Assembly (NCBI RefSeq): GCF_032854445.1
Contig: NC_088301.1
Location: forward strand, 11,156,281-11,220,280
Reading direction: 5' to 3'
DNA from: Liolophura sinensis
Taxonomy: Eukaryota > Mollusca > Polyplacophora > Chitonida > Chitonidae
Length of the DNA: 64,000 nt
Under the pieces are notes generated by a model. It made no database searches and was not told where the DNA came from. It saw nothing but the letters and a program-made list of their open reading frames with translations. Every line of letters begins with the position of its first letter. Position 1 is the stretch's first letter. The translations under genes were made by a program, and so were the position numbers. Shown piece after piece: positions 13,101 to 27,241 of the stretch.

Positions 13101-16100
13101 TTAAAATTTGGCTGGTGGGTTATATTATAACAGCAGTGGTTGGGATTGCGAAAGTTGCAATAGTAATAGTTTTCTGGCATATAATGAGTAGAAGTTGAAA
13201 GCAGTTGTGATGACGAGCATATAGTCAGCAGAATTACATTTAGAAGAGTTTATGGCCGTTATTTACCGTTTTAACAAGGTAAAGAACAACATGGCAACTT
13301 CAGAAACAGTATCAAACAGATCGGTTAGTGTATGGTGACAAGCGTAGCAAATAGCAGAGCTCATACTGTCACAGAGAAAGTCCATAAAAGTCTGTAAAAC
13401 TGCAGTAGGTTCAGTAGCAAGACTGCCAAGAGCCCTGACCGCAAATACCAGCAGGAGTTAGATCAAAGTTTTCCAGTTAAACTGGCTGTAAAAATCTAAA
13501 GTACACCCACACAAATGTACAGAGAGTTCAAGTCAGTTCTGACACCATGTTTTATTAGATGTGTCTTATCCAGTTTAGATAGACTGAAGAACAACAGAGT
13601 GGAGACGGAGATGTTGTATTCTAGACCTGGCTGTAAACATATAAGTATATAAGGCCTGCATAAGGCATTCTACTCACAGCTTACATATACATACGTGATG
13701 CGCTACAACATTGTTTTATAATGTGTATATACAAACACTTGTGTCAAAAATGCGGTACATTTACACAGGTATGCAGGGTATGTTTAGATGGAAGAAACAT
13801 TCAGTCTCATATAGCCTTATCCTAATCCCATAATGGTCAGTAAGCTTATTTGTGGACTGGACATACCTTCTTATTTTCCACACTCCTCGTCAGCCAATCT
13901 TTACATGGCTCTTTAGCCAGTTGTCTCAGCATTTCTGGTTTAGGTGCTCCTCTGAACAGTGGAAGCTGGAACACGCTGGAGACCGCATAGTTGTCTGTGA
14001 ACACCTGCACTGCCGTCCACGCCTGAAGACACACAGACAGAGGTAAAGAGCGCTATACAGATTTTATTTATTTACTTGATTTATTTGATTGGTGTTTTAG
14101 GATGTACTCAAGAATATTTCACTTATACGATGGCAGCCAGCATTATAGTGGGAGGAAACTGGGTGGACCCTGGGGGGAACCCACGACCATCTGCAGGTTG
14201 CTGACAGGCCCCATTGGTGGGAGGTTCCTGGGTCATTTATTTTATAGATTTTCCAGTGAATTCGAAACAACTGTGACATGCAGTCTAAGATGAGTACCTT
14301 CTTAGACTAAATTTTTATTTATTTATTCGGCTGGTGTTTTACTCAAGAATATTTAACTTATACGACGGCGGCCAGCATTATGGTGGATGGAAACTGGGCA
14401 GAGCCCGGGGAAAACCAACGACCATCTGCAGGCCTTCCCACGTACGGCCGGAGAGGAAGCCAGCATGAGCTGGACTTGAACTCAGCGACCGCACTTAGAC
14501 CGAATGGATATATGACCAAAATCAACCGCTGGACATTCAGACATACTATTATCCAGGTGGCTATAAATGGCAGAATCAATTTTCAGAAGTCAAAAAAAAA
14601 AAAAAATTGGGCATATGATTCCATAGCAGCAACACTACAACATAAAGGTAGTACAAGCCTCCTATGAATAAAAGTTTTTCCTTGAGAAAAACAAAGTCCT
14701 CAGCAATCAAAGCACCTTTAAAGTTCAATCACCAATCTTTTAACCCATTTCCATTTAAATAGCCCTCTTTGGGTTTCCGTCTGCATAATACCAGGCTTCT
14801 TCTCCGGTCATACATGGGAAGGTCCTTCAGCAACCTGCGGATGGTTGTGGGTTTCCTCCAGGCTCTGCCCAGTTCCCACCCACCATAATGCTGGCTGCCG
14901 TCGTATAAGTGAAATATTCTTGCGTACGTCGTAAAACACCAAACAAATCAATAAATAAATAAATAAATAATACCAGGCCTTCTGACATCTAACCACTCAG
15001 GAGAGACATCAGTTGTATTGTATGTCAGATAGATGACATCATTATAGAACCATCAGTGTATAGTACATTTTTACAAGACTTGCAGTCCACTGTCCCAGAT
15101 ACTGCACCCCAGAAAACAACATTATCTACAGCAAAAGATGTGTGCCCTGACTACAGTGTTCAGGGCACCACATACCTGATCCAGCAAGCCGTACTTGTAG
15201 TTCTGTTTCTCCAAGGTCACTCCGACCTCTTGTATGTGGATGATGACTGTCAAATACTTGTGGAAAGAGCGGTTAGGGAAGTGCTGCAGTAAAGACAACA
15301 GACAAAGTCAAGAGGAGAGTTCAGGGACGTTAGCACTTAATAATAATCTGTGTCCATATCCGTAGAGTGTATACACATACCAAAAGTCATATTTTTAATG
15401 ATGGCAATCCATTACTTGTGAGTAGGAAGGGTCACAAATGTGATGCCTCAATAACAAACAAAGATAGGAAAGTGTACTGTGCAATGATGTTCTGCCAAGA
15501 CTTGTCCAGAAAAGAACATTTACTGTGCAATAATGTTCTGCCAAAACTTCTCCAGGAAAGAACATTTACTGCACACTAATGTTCTGCCAAAACATCTCCA
15601 GGATAGGACATTTACTGCACAATATTTATTCACAGAAAAAATATTATCAGGCTAAAATGTTTTGCCAAGACTTACTCATATGGTTAAAACTTTTGAAACG
15701 AAAACTGTCAAGATTACAATGGGCTATCTCTGCTGTGGCAATTTTTCAGTTACAAGTTAACTGATCTTTATTGTCACATGGTTGTCCACATTCAATGCGA
15801 AGGAAGGTTAATAATAGGGTACAATTTTCCGCCCAGTGGCAACCCCAGTAATAGCAGAATTTACCACTGTTTTCTTGCAAAACGTAAGTGGAGGTTTCTC
15901 TCCATACGAGAGAAGCAGGAGCCTCCCATGTGGTCGATGTGAGTTCAAGTATGTATTTATGCTTGGGGTTTTACATCGTACTGAACAATTTTGACGAAAA
16001 ATGACGATGAGCAGTCACTGGGTGTGTGTACATATAAATGTACATATAATACATTGTTTTCTTGTGGCATGATTGAGTCCATGCCACTAAAGTGCTGCTG

Positions 16101-19100
16101 CCACTGATGTATCATGCCAAAGACACCAGATGTGACAGGTCACCCAGTCACAATACCACAACAGATTTATGAATAAGCCTCTCTTATTCTGGTACACATG
16201 AAGACAGCTATAGCGGCCCGCTTCACTGACATATCCTCACTATTTACCTTGAATCCATCCATCCAGACAGGAGCTGTAGTGGTACTGGACAGTTCAAGGT
16301 CATTCACAAAGGTCAGCTTGTCGTAAGTAGCCAGGTGGGCTTCCTGAAAACAGACAACTTGTTAATACCTTAAACGGGTAACCATACAAACGTGAGTAGA
16401 ATAGTTTGCACAAAAACAAAACATTTTGTTTTTATTAAAGGGGTATTGGACTGATTTGTTTTTCTTACATCTTCCAAACATTATTCTGTCAATTTAATGA
16501 ACATTACAGCTCTTATAGCTTTTATATGCGGACGCATGATACATGTATCAATGCGGTGTTACTTTTAAGTACTGCTCGTTTGTTTCAGCCAAACAAATTT
16601 TTGATATGCTTTTGATGGAATAACTTCTAAGCCCTTAACAGTAATCTGAATAGCTCAATTTCATTTAATTCTACGTTCATAAACTCACAAAAATTCGTTG
16701 TAAAAAAAAAGGCTGTAAAAAGACAGTGACTTCATTTGAATTAACCTATCAAATTATGACAGTGTAATTCAAATTTGAAAGTTTACAATTTGTCATACTT
16801 TACTGTCAATTATCTGGGAAAATAAGCTGGTCATGCAAAATGTTGAGGTCATTGTCTCAAAAAGGTAATGGGTCTAATAACATTTCCTGCCATCACAAGC
16901 CAGTTCCTAGCTGTGTTAGAACAAAAATTCTCCATTACATTTATATTGAACACTCCATCAAGCCTATTTCACCCACTGAACTCACCACATACTAGACCCC
17001 ACCATGCACCAGATCCCACCATACTCACTGTCTACAAGGCCCCATCATACTCACCAGGTCGAAGGCCCCACCATACTCACTGTCTACAAGGCCCCATCAT
17101 ACTCACCATGTTAAAAGGCCCTACCATACTCACCGTGTACTAGGCCTCACCATACTTACACATAAGAGCCCTAAAATACTCATCATGTAGTAGGCCCCAC
17201 AACTCACCATGTACTATACCCCATCATACTCACCATGTACTAGATTCCACCATACTCACCATGTACCAGACCCTATCATACTCACCCCCTAGAAGACCCA
17301 ACCATACTCACCACCTACAAGGGCCGACCATACTCACCATGTAGAAAGCACCAGGGGGGTTCAAACACACACTGGCCTCGCTAAAGTTTGACCAGGGAAT
17401 GTTACAGGCACCATCCACAGCTACCTGGAAAATAAAGCATTCATGTATCATAGGTTCATATTTTAAACTTAATAGGGGGTTTCAGTAGGCCTAACTACAC
17501 AGGTGATGCAAAATTATCAAATGTACATGTAATAGGGAAAAGCTGAGAAAAGCTTAGAAAAACATCACAATTTTGTTGGTCCTGTTGTATTAATTACAGT
17601 ATTAATCACCTTTAATTTCATAGGATTTTTCAGACAGTTAAATTATGAAGTACATACTTTAAGTCCATGCACAGGGCTGTAAGTAGATATAAAGGTCAGG
17701 TCCTGATCTAAGGGACGGCTGTCAGCCACGCGTGTCAGCTGATTCTGCAAAAGAAACATGGTTTCCAGACATCAAATATTTAAATATGGAAACAGAAGCA
17801 TATTTCTAAACACTGCAGCCGATGCCACAAGCATCTGATGACTGATTCCTTTCGTTAGGCTTAAATTGTTCCTCTGCTAAAACACTGGCATTCTCGCAGC
17901 AGTTTTTAAAAAAGTTACAGCAGAAATAAAAATCTTGCGGGTTGTTTCTTATGTGCTGAACTATTAGCCAACCAACTATTCCCACTGTGACTAAAAGCCT
18001 GATATGACAACAACACAAAATGATGTTGTTTATTAATTTGATTGGTGTTTTACATCGTACTAAAGAACATTTCACTTACACTACAGCAGCCAGCATTATG
18101 GGAGGAGGAAACAGGGCTGAGCCCTGGGGAAACCCATGACCATCCGCAGCTTGCTGACAAACCTTCCCATGTACAGCAAAATAGGGTTGAGTGGTAACAT
18201 TATCTCCCCTTTGCTTTCAGAAATCATATGCGCGCTATGGAGTTTGACTCATTACTGTATTCCAAAATGGAATCTAACTTTCAAGCCATAATTATATGTC
18301 AAGAATCGTACTAAATCAGTGTACAGGCCCCGAGATGATGAAGCAATCTTAGATTAACAAGTAAGTCATAATTTCAATCTTTAAAGTTGGTATCTTCCTT
18401 TCAACTGTTTTAGTTGAGATTTGTGTTACAACAAATTTACCCAGAATTTTCGCTACATAGCAATATTGACCTTGTTACATAAGAAATAACAATTTTAAAG
18501 TGATTTGAAATTTTGACTTAAGTCAAAGATCCTCAGGCTATAAATTATACTCACACGTATATACTGAGCCAGACTCTTGTCATTGTCCAGTGAGATGTCC
18601 CGTGACAGAGCCAGTCTAGTGACCACCTGTCTCATAGTGACCACTGGTCGTCGGGCCAGGGCACACAGGAGCTGAGTCTCCCCCCGGGATGGCCGACACT
18701 TCTCAGAGTAGTAGATCCTGTCAGTGTAGGCAGGGCGGGGCTGCCACAGCCCTAACCTTACCCAGTCTGACTCTGGCACCCTGGAACACTAGAAAACAAT
18801 GTGAAATACAAGGAAATTAATGTGATTTCCCAACAAGTAATGCCTAACGGCATCGATGGTATTATCTGATTTTATTTATTTATTGTTTGACACTATAATA
18901 ATGATTTTTTACTCACATGATGGTTCTCAGCTTTATGGATGGAAAAAATACAAGTGCCTGAGATAAAACCATCAATCTTTGGCAGGTTACAAACACACTT
19001 TACCGTGTGAGACATGACTTAAACCACAATCCTCTCACAGGGAGTCCTCTGTAGCTTGCTACCAGTACACATGTAGCTGGCTTCTGACATTCCACCACCA

Positions 19101-22100
19101 TTCACGCTAACTGTTATCATTTACCCATAATAATGTCATTGCTTGTTTCTGTCGGTGAATTCTGGGGAAAAGTCTGGTGTGAAGGCACCATTTTTGTTTG
19201 TTTTCTTGTTTATATGTCCACATGTTAACTATTGTGTGGCAAACTGTCTGTAGGTGACTTGAAGAACTCCTTCTCAACAATGCCGTGTTATGATGTAATT
19301 TATTTATTTCACTGATGTTTACAGCCTATTCAAGAATTTTTTACTTATACAATGGCGGCCAACTGGGCAGAGCCTAGACAAAACCCACGACCATCCGCAG
19401 GTTGCCGGAAGACGGATTCAGTACCCCATTACAACTCCTGTTTTTCAGGAGGGATGAATGTAATTCTGTGTATTTTAGGGTATAAAGTCTTTTTTTGCTT
19501 CCAGGTCGCCATTTTTGGTGTACAGGTGCATGCTTGGCATTAAATACATAGAAATTGTCTAAACTTTGAGGAGGTATGAGCTTTATTGATGAAAGTTTGA
19601 AACTGCTGGCGAGGGGACACTAGGTATGAGGTAGTGATGAGGCTGCAAATGACATTCCCTTTATGTTGCTAGGCACCAAGCAGAAGGCATAGGAAGGTCC
19701 AAATTTTGATGGTCAGCCTATGTCAAATTTTTATGGCTGCTTTCTCACAGATTGGGCAAAGTAGGCACCAAAGCTTACTGGCCACAGAATGTTTGGCGTC
19801 GAGATATAATGCTAAACGTTAACATTGTCACTTATGCAAAATTAATAGGTGTCTGCCAGAGAGGCAACCGAAGTACATACAGCAGAGAGGAAGCCAGCAT
19901 GAAGTGGACTTAAATTCATGACCGCATCAATGAGATGCTCCTGGCTCATTGCACCGCGTTGGCATGCTAACCACCTCTGCCACTTCGGCCCCTGGTAATT
20001 TGGTTTTAGGGTAATTATACCAAACTCAAATTACAGGTACCTGATAATGGCTTGTTAAAGTCTCTGCTTTACTGACAGTTTTCATTGACAGAAACTGTTA
20101 AAAGCTACTTTTCAACACACATCAGGAAGTTATATTCGTCAGTACCTCTAATGGTCGGCCATTCTTCCCTCTAACCACCTTCACCAGCCGGACAAGGATG
20201 GAGGCAGCGGGGATATAACGGGTGTGACTTTCTCTCAAGCAACGTTCCGAGACGGGTTCGTCCCCATCAGGGCCTCGCTGGTACAGTCGCAACTGGTGGG
20301 CGCCTTCATTCAGTGACACCTACAATACACAAATCAGGAATTAGACAAGAACAACAATAAATGCAAACATTTTTTTTTTTCGATAATAAAGCAGGGTTTC
20401 CAATCATTTTTCTTCGGCAATGATCTATCTGCAACTTACATTTTAGTACTGATTGTATATATATATATATACACTTTTGATTGATTTGAATTTATCAGTA
20501 TAGGTATGACATCAATATGAGACTAAAGAAATTCAGTAACCATACACACTTTTAACCGCACATACATCTATATGTACATCGTAGAAATGCAGTATTGTGT
20601 TTATCTTATAAAATCTAAAACATCATGGCACTGCTGTTCTTCAGAAAGCCAACCATTTCAGGCAAACTTCATGTATCAGACATTACAACCATTGTATCCA
20701 TGAACAACTGTGAAACAGTCATAATGTTTCACTTATCGGGCTCACGCTTCATACTACATTGATATCGCATAATCCCCTACAAGCATTTTAACTGGACATA
20801 ATACAATGAAGACAAATACAATGATGACAAATACAATAATGACAACTGAATCTTAATATTACGCTTGCTCGATGCTTGAAACTTTTTGATGTGAGAAGCT
20901 ATGGAATAAATGATATGTACAGGTTAGCAGCACTAAGGTAAAAATTCCCACTGCTCAATTTGACATCAAAATTTTAAGATTTTTGACAATGATGATGAAC
21001 ATGTTTCCGGGTAATACAGAGCTTATCTGGATACCTTATACTGCTTGGCAAACCTGATAAATCCTGTACCACCCAGGTACGGCAATGTAACGCCTTTATT
21101 TCAGTGAAAGACAAGTTACTTCAAGTTACAGTACCTAAACAGAGACAATGATGATGAACATGTTTCCGGGTAATACAGAGCTTATCTGGATACCTTATAC
21201 TGCTTGGCAAACCTGATAAATCCTGTACCACCCAGGTACGGCAATGTAACGCCTTTATTTCAGTGAAAGACAAGTTACTTCAAGTTACAGTACCTAAACA
21301 GAGACAATGATGATGAACATGTTTCCGGGTAATACAGAGCTTATCTGGATACCTTATACTGCTTGGCAAACCTGATAAATCCTGTACCACCCAGGTACGG
21401 CAATGTAACGCCTCTATTTCAATGAAAGACAAGTTACTTCAAGTTACAGTACCTAAACAGAGGCTAACTGCCGTTAAGGTCTGAACAACAGGGGAATGTT
21501 AAAAAATCTTTGTACAAGGCTGGTGTTGAACTGTACTCCTTTTTAAGTGACCACACACTGCCTGCTATTCTAGCTGATCTGTACCTGTACACCTGAGTCC
21601 ACCGTAGGCTGCCTTTCGGTTCCGCTCTCCACAAAGATGTTCAAGAGGCTGTACCCCACGCATGTTAACTCCTTGTAGAAATTATCCATTGTGTACAACT
21701 GTCAACAGCATAAATATTGAAACACTGGCATTTGAATGTAAACATCCAACACTTGCCTTGCAACTTCAAGCTGGTTGAAAACATAACACTTCAGCGTATT
21801 AGAGGTGTAATCTCATAAAAGGCAAGGTGTGCATCTCTAGCATGGAAATGAATTTGTCCTTGTTGCACAAAAATCATTTCAGAGGTAAGGGCAAAAGGAA
21901 GAGACAAGTCAGGGATTTCTTCAACTTATTATTAAAAAATAACACATTGCCTGCTGTTTGTCTAAATCAAGCTTTTTATATGACAAGTACCAGTGATAAA
22001 CTTAAAATCAGGTTTTGAAATACTAAGCCTAAGTGTATACAAGACAGGTGTATATGGTTGGCCATGTCTCAGTTGATGTCTTATTTTTAGCCAATCATAC

Positions 22101-25100
22101 TTCCTAAATTTTCAATCTTCTTGACAAAAGCTCAAGTTGACTGTTTCCTGTTTTAAGTATTTGGACCCAACCCATGTGTTTCACTTGGAGCATCCAATGA
22201 CACAATTAATGGTTGCTCCCACAACTTTCCAAGATAGAGAACTGATAGTGTATACCTCGCTTTTGATATTTATTTGTTTGAGATTGTAAACAACACCTTT
22301 TTATGCACAGCCATTTTTGATTAGGCAGAGTTTGTACCTTTGCTTTGTTTTTCTTGAACTCACAATCACCACACAGATGTTCATTATGATTTCAGTTTAG
22401 ATGGGCAGAGAACATAGTTCTAAAAAAGAGCATAGTATGAAAAACAAGCCTGCAATAACTGAATTCAAAGATGGACCCTACAAAGGTTGGATGTCTGAAA
22501 TGAATTCTGCACTCTAACAGAAAGTTGATATAAGCCCCTCTACAAACATTTATCTAAGATTATCTCTATCAGGAGGGAAAGTGATCTCCAATGAACTTCA
22601 TGCAAGACCACGTCAACCACCTCAGGGACCGCTGTCGTGAGGGAGACTGAAATTTTCAACCACCAGGCCATGATCTCCCTCAGAAAATTAAGTATTATTT
22701 AGTATTATTATTATTATTATTATTATTTTTACGGCCTGCCTCTCAATATGACTGAATGTTGCATCACCAATATATTATTTATTTATTTGATTGTTGTTTG
22801 AAAAAAAGATGCCACTCTCAAGAATTGTTCACTTACATGCTAGCGGTCAGTTGCTTGGGTGGAGGAAACTGCAGTGCCTGGTGTAACCCACCAATCTGTG
22901 TTATAAAGTTACTGATAAACCTTCCTAATCATCACATACAGATACGCACACCATATTTGGTGGAAGGCAAGTGGTCTTAATAACACTAGACAGTACTAAC
23001 AGCCACATCAGCAGTAAAAGTGGGGAAATTAAAAATTCAATGTCCAAAACCAGTTTTGAAGTGAAAGATGGCCAGCTTCTTGTAAATGTAAACCAAGCTA
23101 AACCAAGCTAAACCCAGGTTCATCTTACCTTGAGAACAAGAGTTGCAGTGGCAGGTATATCGGGATCACGAATTTCCTCCTTGTGTTCGTACACAGGGTT
23201 GTAAATATCACTGTCCAGCTTGAACCCAGTCACCATGTCCTGACCGCTGATGGTGTAAGCCCTGTCCATTATGCGGCCAGCCACCTACAGACCAAAAATA
23301 ATGGAAATGTAACCTTCACATCACATTAAAACAGTATTCAGGCTGAACTATGTTCAATGCAATTCTTCAACCTTTCCCCATGTTTGCAAGATGTTTATTT
23401 AAGCATATTCTGAAGGCATTATTCTGTGTAGACTGATAAAATCATACTTTTTGTGAAGCCCTGAAACTGGCCAATACAACCAATATAGTTTGTCTTCAAA
23501 ATCTAACTACAAATGTGCATAATTAAATTGCACTGAAAGTTGATCTTTCAAATATGAAAAGGTTGGGGTATTAGGGTAACCCATTTTTCAAGAATTTTCT
23601 TGAAAATGGTTATCATATAACTGAAAAATTGAATCATATATGGCTTTTTACCATTTAGTGGAAAACTACCTTAAATCATTCTAAAAGCATTAATTCATGG
23701 CAAACTATCCGCCATCATAACTGCAACTTAGATAGGAAAATCACCTTGTCCTCGGAAAAAAACAATTAAACGAAAAATAATGTTGAAGTCAAAGTCACTA
23801 ATTAAAAATCAAGAAATACATTGAAATGAGTACATAGTTTAACATGTAACAGTGATAATGTGTTCATAATGATAAATGAGTAGTATAAGACTTAACTCTT
23901 ACCCGTGAGAATGTGACAGAGTCTGGCAAAAATCTGCCGCCGTCAATATAGATGTCAAACCCATCTCCCGTTGTGAATGGCTCTGATGGGGAAACCTTCC
24001 TGTCTAGTGGCAACCATGCGTCCTAACCGTGACAACAAACAAGGAAACAATCAGAATGCATTCTGCATGTGCCTAGACCGTGACAACAAACAAAAAAACA
24101 ATCAGAATGCATTCTGCATGTGCCTAGGCTGTGACAACAAACATAGAAACAATCAGAAAGTGTTCTGCATGTGCCTAGACCATGAAAACAAACAAGAAAA
24201 CAATCAGAAAGTGTTCTGCATGTGCCTAGACCGTGAAAACAAACAAGAAAACAATCAGAATGCATTCTGCATGTGCCTAGGCTGTGACAACAAACAAAAA
24301 AACAATCAGAAAGTGTTCTGTATGTGCCTAGACCGTGAAAACAAACAAGGAAACAATCAGAATGCATTCTGCATGTGCCTAGACCGTGACAACAAACAAG
24401 AAAACAATCAGAAAGTGTTCTGCATGTGTCTAGACCATGAAAACAAACCCTGAAACAATCAAAACGCATTCTGCATGTGCCTAGGCTGTGACAACAAATA
24501 AAGAAACAATCAGAAAGTGTTCTGCATGTGCCTAGACCGTGAAAATAAACCCTGAAACAATCAAAACGCATTCTGCATGTGCCTAGGCTGTGACAACAAA
24601 CAAAAGAAACAATCAGAAAGTGTTCTGCATGTGTCTAGACCGTGAAAACAAACAAGAAAACAATCAGAACAAATTCTGCATGTACCTGGAACATGAAAAC
24701 AAACAAAAAACAAGCAGAACGTATTCTGTATGTGCCTGGACAGTGAAAACAAACAAGAAAACAGTCAGAATGCCTTCTGCATGTGCCTAGACCATGACAA
24801 TAAACAAGGAAACGGTCAGAATGCACTCTGCATGTGTCCGTGAGTGAAAAGAATAGGACCCCTGCTCTCTAAGCAAGCTTGGTGCAAAGAAAGACTAACA
24901 ACACTCTCCTGTGCAGACATGGTGGATCAAGTTAACTGAATCAGTTCATTTTGCTCTCAATAGCCCCCAAGCCTGACAGCTGCCATAAAATTTCAATTAT
25001 TTTACAGCTTTGCTGGCTATCAGTGGTGTAGTTCAATATTTAAAAGATATTCCCAACATATATGGATATTGTACACAAACTGGGTTTGAAAGCATCTGTG

Positions 25101-27203
25101 TGCTACATTTATTTTCTTGGAGCTTGGAGGTCATCATTCTCATGACAAAAAGACAACTGTTTCCTTGTTCTAGCGGTTAGAGGCATTTGTCTATTTGACT
25201 GCTCTGGCCGTACAGGGGAAGATCTGTCCGCAAACTGCGGAGGGTCATGGTTTTCCCTCAGGTTCTGCTCAGTTTCCTCCCACCATAATGCTGTCTGCCA
25301 TCGAATAAGTGAAATATTCTGGCATAAAACACAAATCAAATAAATAAATAAATCTATTGAACTTCTAGAACACATTGGGTGCGGGTTCAAACCTGGCCAC
25401 GAGCATGGAATTTGCTTACTGGACCTTGGTGACAACATGCAGTCGACAACGCTCATGCAGCTTTTGGTACAATCTAACACTTGATGAAGGCCACTTCTCT
25501 TCCACAAATATCTTGTGCTAATCTGTATGTCACACCTGGGAAAGCTCATTAGTGATTAACATTCCACAGGTCAGCAGTACAAGCAAAAAATTTCTTGAGC
25601 CTGGCATTCAACAACAACAAAATAAACAATAAATGTATTTTTAAAAATTCCAACCTGTGGGAGCCCCTCTTCCTCCTCGTCTGAGTCTTCGCTGGGTGTC
25701 AGTGACCCGGGCCGTGCCACTTCCTGGAAGATATGGAAGCGAAGAGTAGCCTCCCAGTACCGCACCCATTCCCGCAGCTGCAGAGTAGAGTCTCGGGGCA
25801 CCTGCCCAGGGCTGGGGACAGGTGGACGGTAAAGCCGTAAGCTGTGGGTACCAGTATTTACCTGAGGAAAGCTGGGGTCATATGATAAACGGGAGCGGTC
25901 AGTCAGAGAACCTGTCAACCAATTAGAAGAATTTATAGAGTATACGTCCAATAAATTTAATCGGATCACCTTTCCTCAAAGTTAATCAACAAAGGACTTT
26001 TTAATACATGTGTATATACTGACAATTCAACTGATATTGAACGCAATCCTTTGACATAAGTTTGGCGAAGCGAACGCTGGACTTAGCCTTGGGTTAAGGA
26101 CCATTCCATTCAATTCTGGACTTTTTTTTAACTAGAACGAATGGATAGAACGGAAATAGAAAGTATTTTCCACTTGTCTGTAGCTGGGGAATTTGCATAT
26201 TTTGCCATGAGGACAAATTCTGATTATCTATTTATTTGACAATTTCTAATGTTTAAATCAAAGCTATTAGTAGACAGCATTTCTGTGGTTCAAGCTATTT
26301 TTCTGGTAGTGATAATCTCATTTCTGGTTGAACACATTTTGTCTTCATTCATTTCAATATCGAAAGGTGTTACTCTAATGTCTCTCTGATTATTTGCACC
26401 AGGAGATATGATCAATTCCAGCGTTGATAAAACCTTGATACTAATTATATCCATCTGTGTACCTGGACGAGCCAAAATGTAAAATGAAACTGCACAAAAA
26501 GAGCACAGAGCCAAATGCTTAAAATTTGCCATCCATACATGTGCCATTCACTTTCATAAACATAATACATTAAGTTCAGACCACGCAGCGAAAAGAATTA
26601 TTGGATACTGGTGGTTTTGCATTGTACATTTGATCAACTGCTCATAGTCTCCAACCAAAAGAATACAATGTTGCACAGCTCTTTCCATGTACCTGCTATA
26701 ATCTGCAAAGACTAGTTTCATGCAGTCTTGTATAAAGCCCCATCAGATGGGTGTACATATACTGTGTCTTCTTGTCGCTGGGCGAGTCCATGGTGCAAAA
26801 ATGCGGTTGCCACTGAAGTATCATGCCAAAGACACCAGACATGATAGCCCACCCTGTCACACTTTACTGACACCAGGCCCACTAGTCCTGTTTCCTTGCT
26901 CTCACCTATGTTAGAGAAAGTGTCTCCCAGTTTCTAACCATTTGGGCACCGAGATGGTCCCAAATTATTTTGTTCACAACCACAAGAAAACCTCTTGTCA
27001 CAGTGAAAGAAAATTTGCAAATTAATAATTCTGATATCAAAGTGCTCTAGATAACATTTTAAACAGTTATTAGAGTCGACCTACATTTGTTTTTATTTTC
27101 ACTGGTTAGCCAAACACTCATTTGAATAACAATCAAAACTCGAAAAACTACAAATCTTTTTATGATTGACCACTTTAGGTGGATGTGCAACACAGTTTTG
27201 CCG

Positions 27204-27241
<38 letters not shown>

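Larger units (their letters stand above)
10112..13735 (-). mobile_element. Degenerate Ty3/gypsy LTR retrotransposon
   Basis: About 3.6 kb on the minus strand between two similar LTRs (13548-13735 and 10112-10290). Order along the minus strand: gag-like frame (12745-12464), CCHC knuckle (near 12290-12210), protease-like remnant, reverse transcriptase start, integrase H2C2 region. Stops, frameshifts and deletion of the catalytic RT and RNase H segments leave no intact frame, so it is dead. It sits in intron 25 in the sense orientation and has cut into a SINE at its left end. Confidence 0.88.

Noticed and set aside
15056-15292. 78-codon plus-strand frame
   Set aside because: Antisense of exon 24.
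23977-24571. 158- and 182-codon open frames with FCMCLDRDNK-like repeats
   Set aside because: By-product of the 51-bp intronic minisatellite; it only overlaps exon 16 at its edge in the wrong frame or strand.
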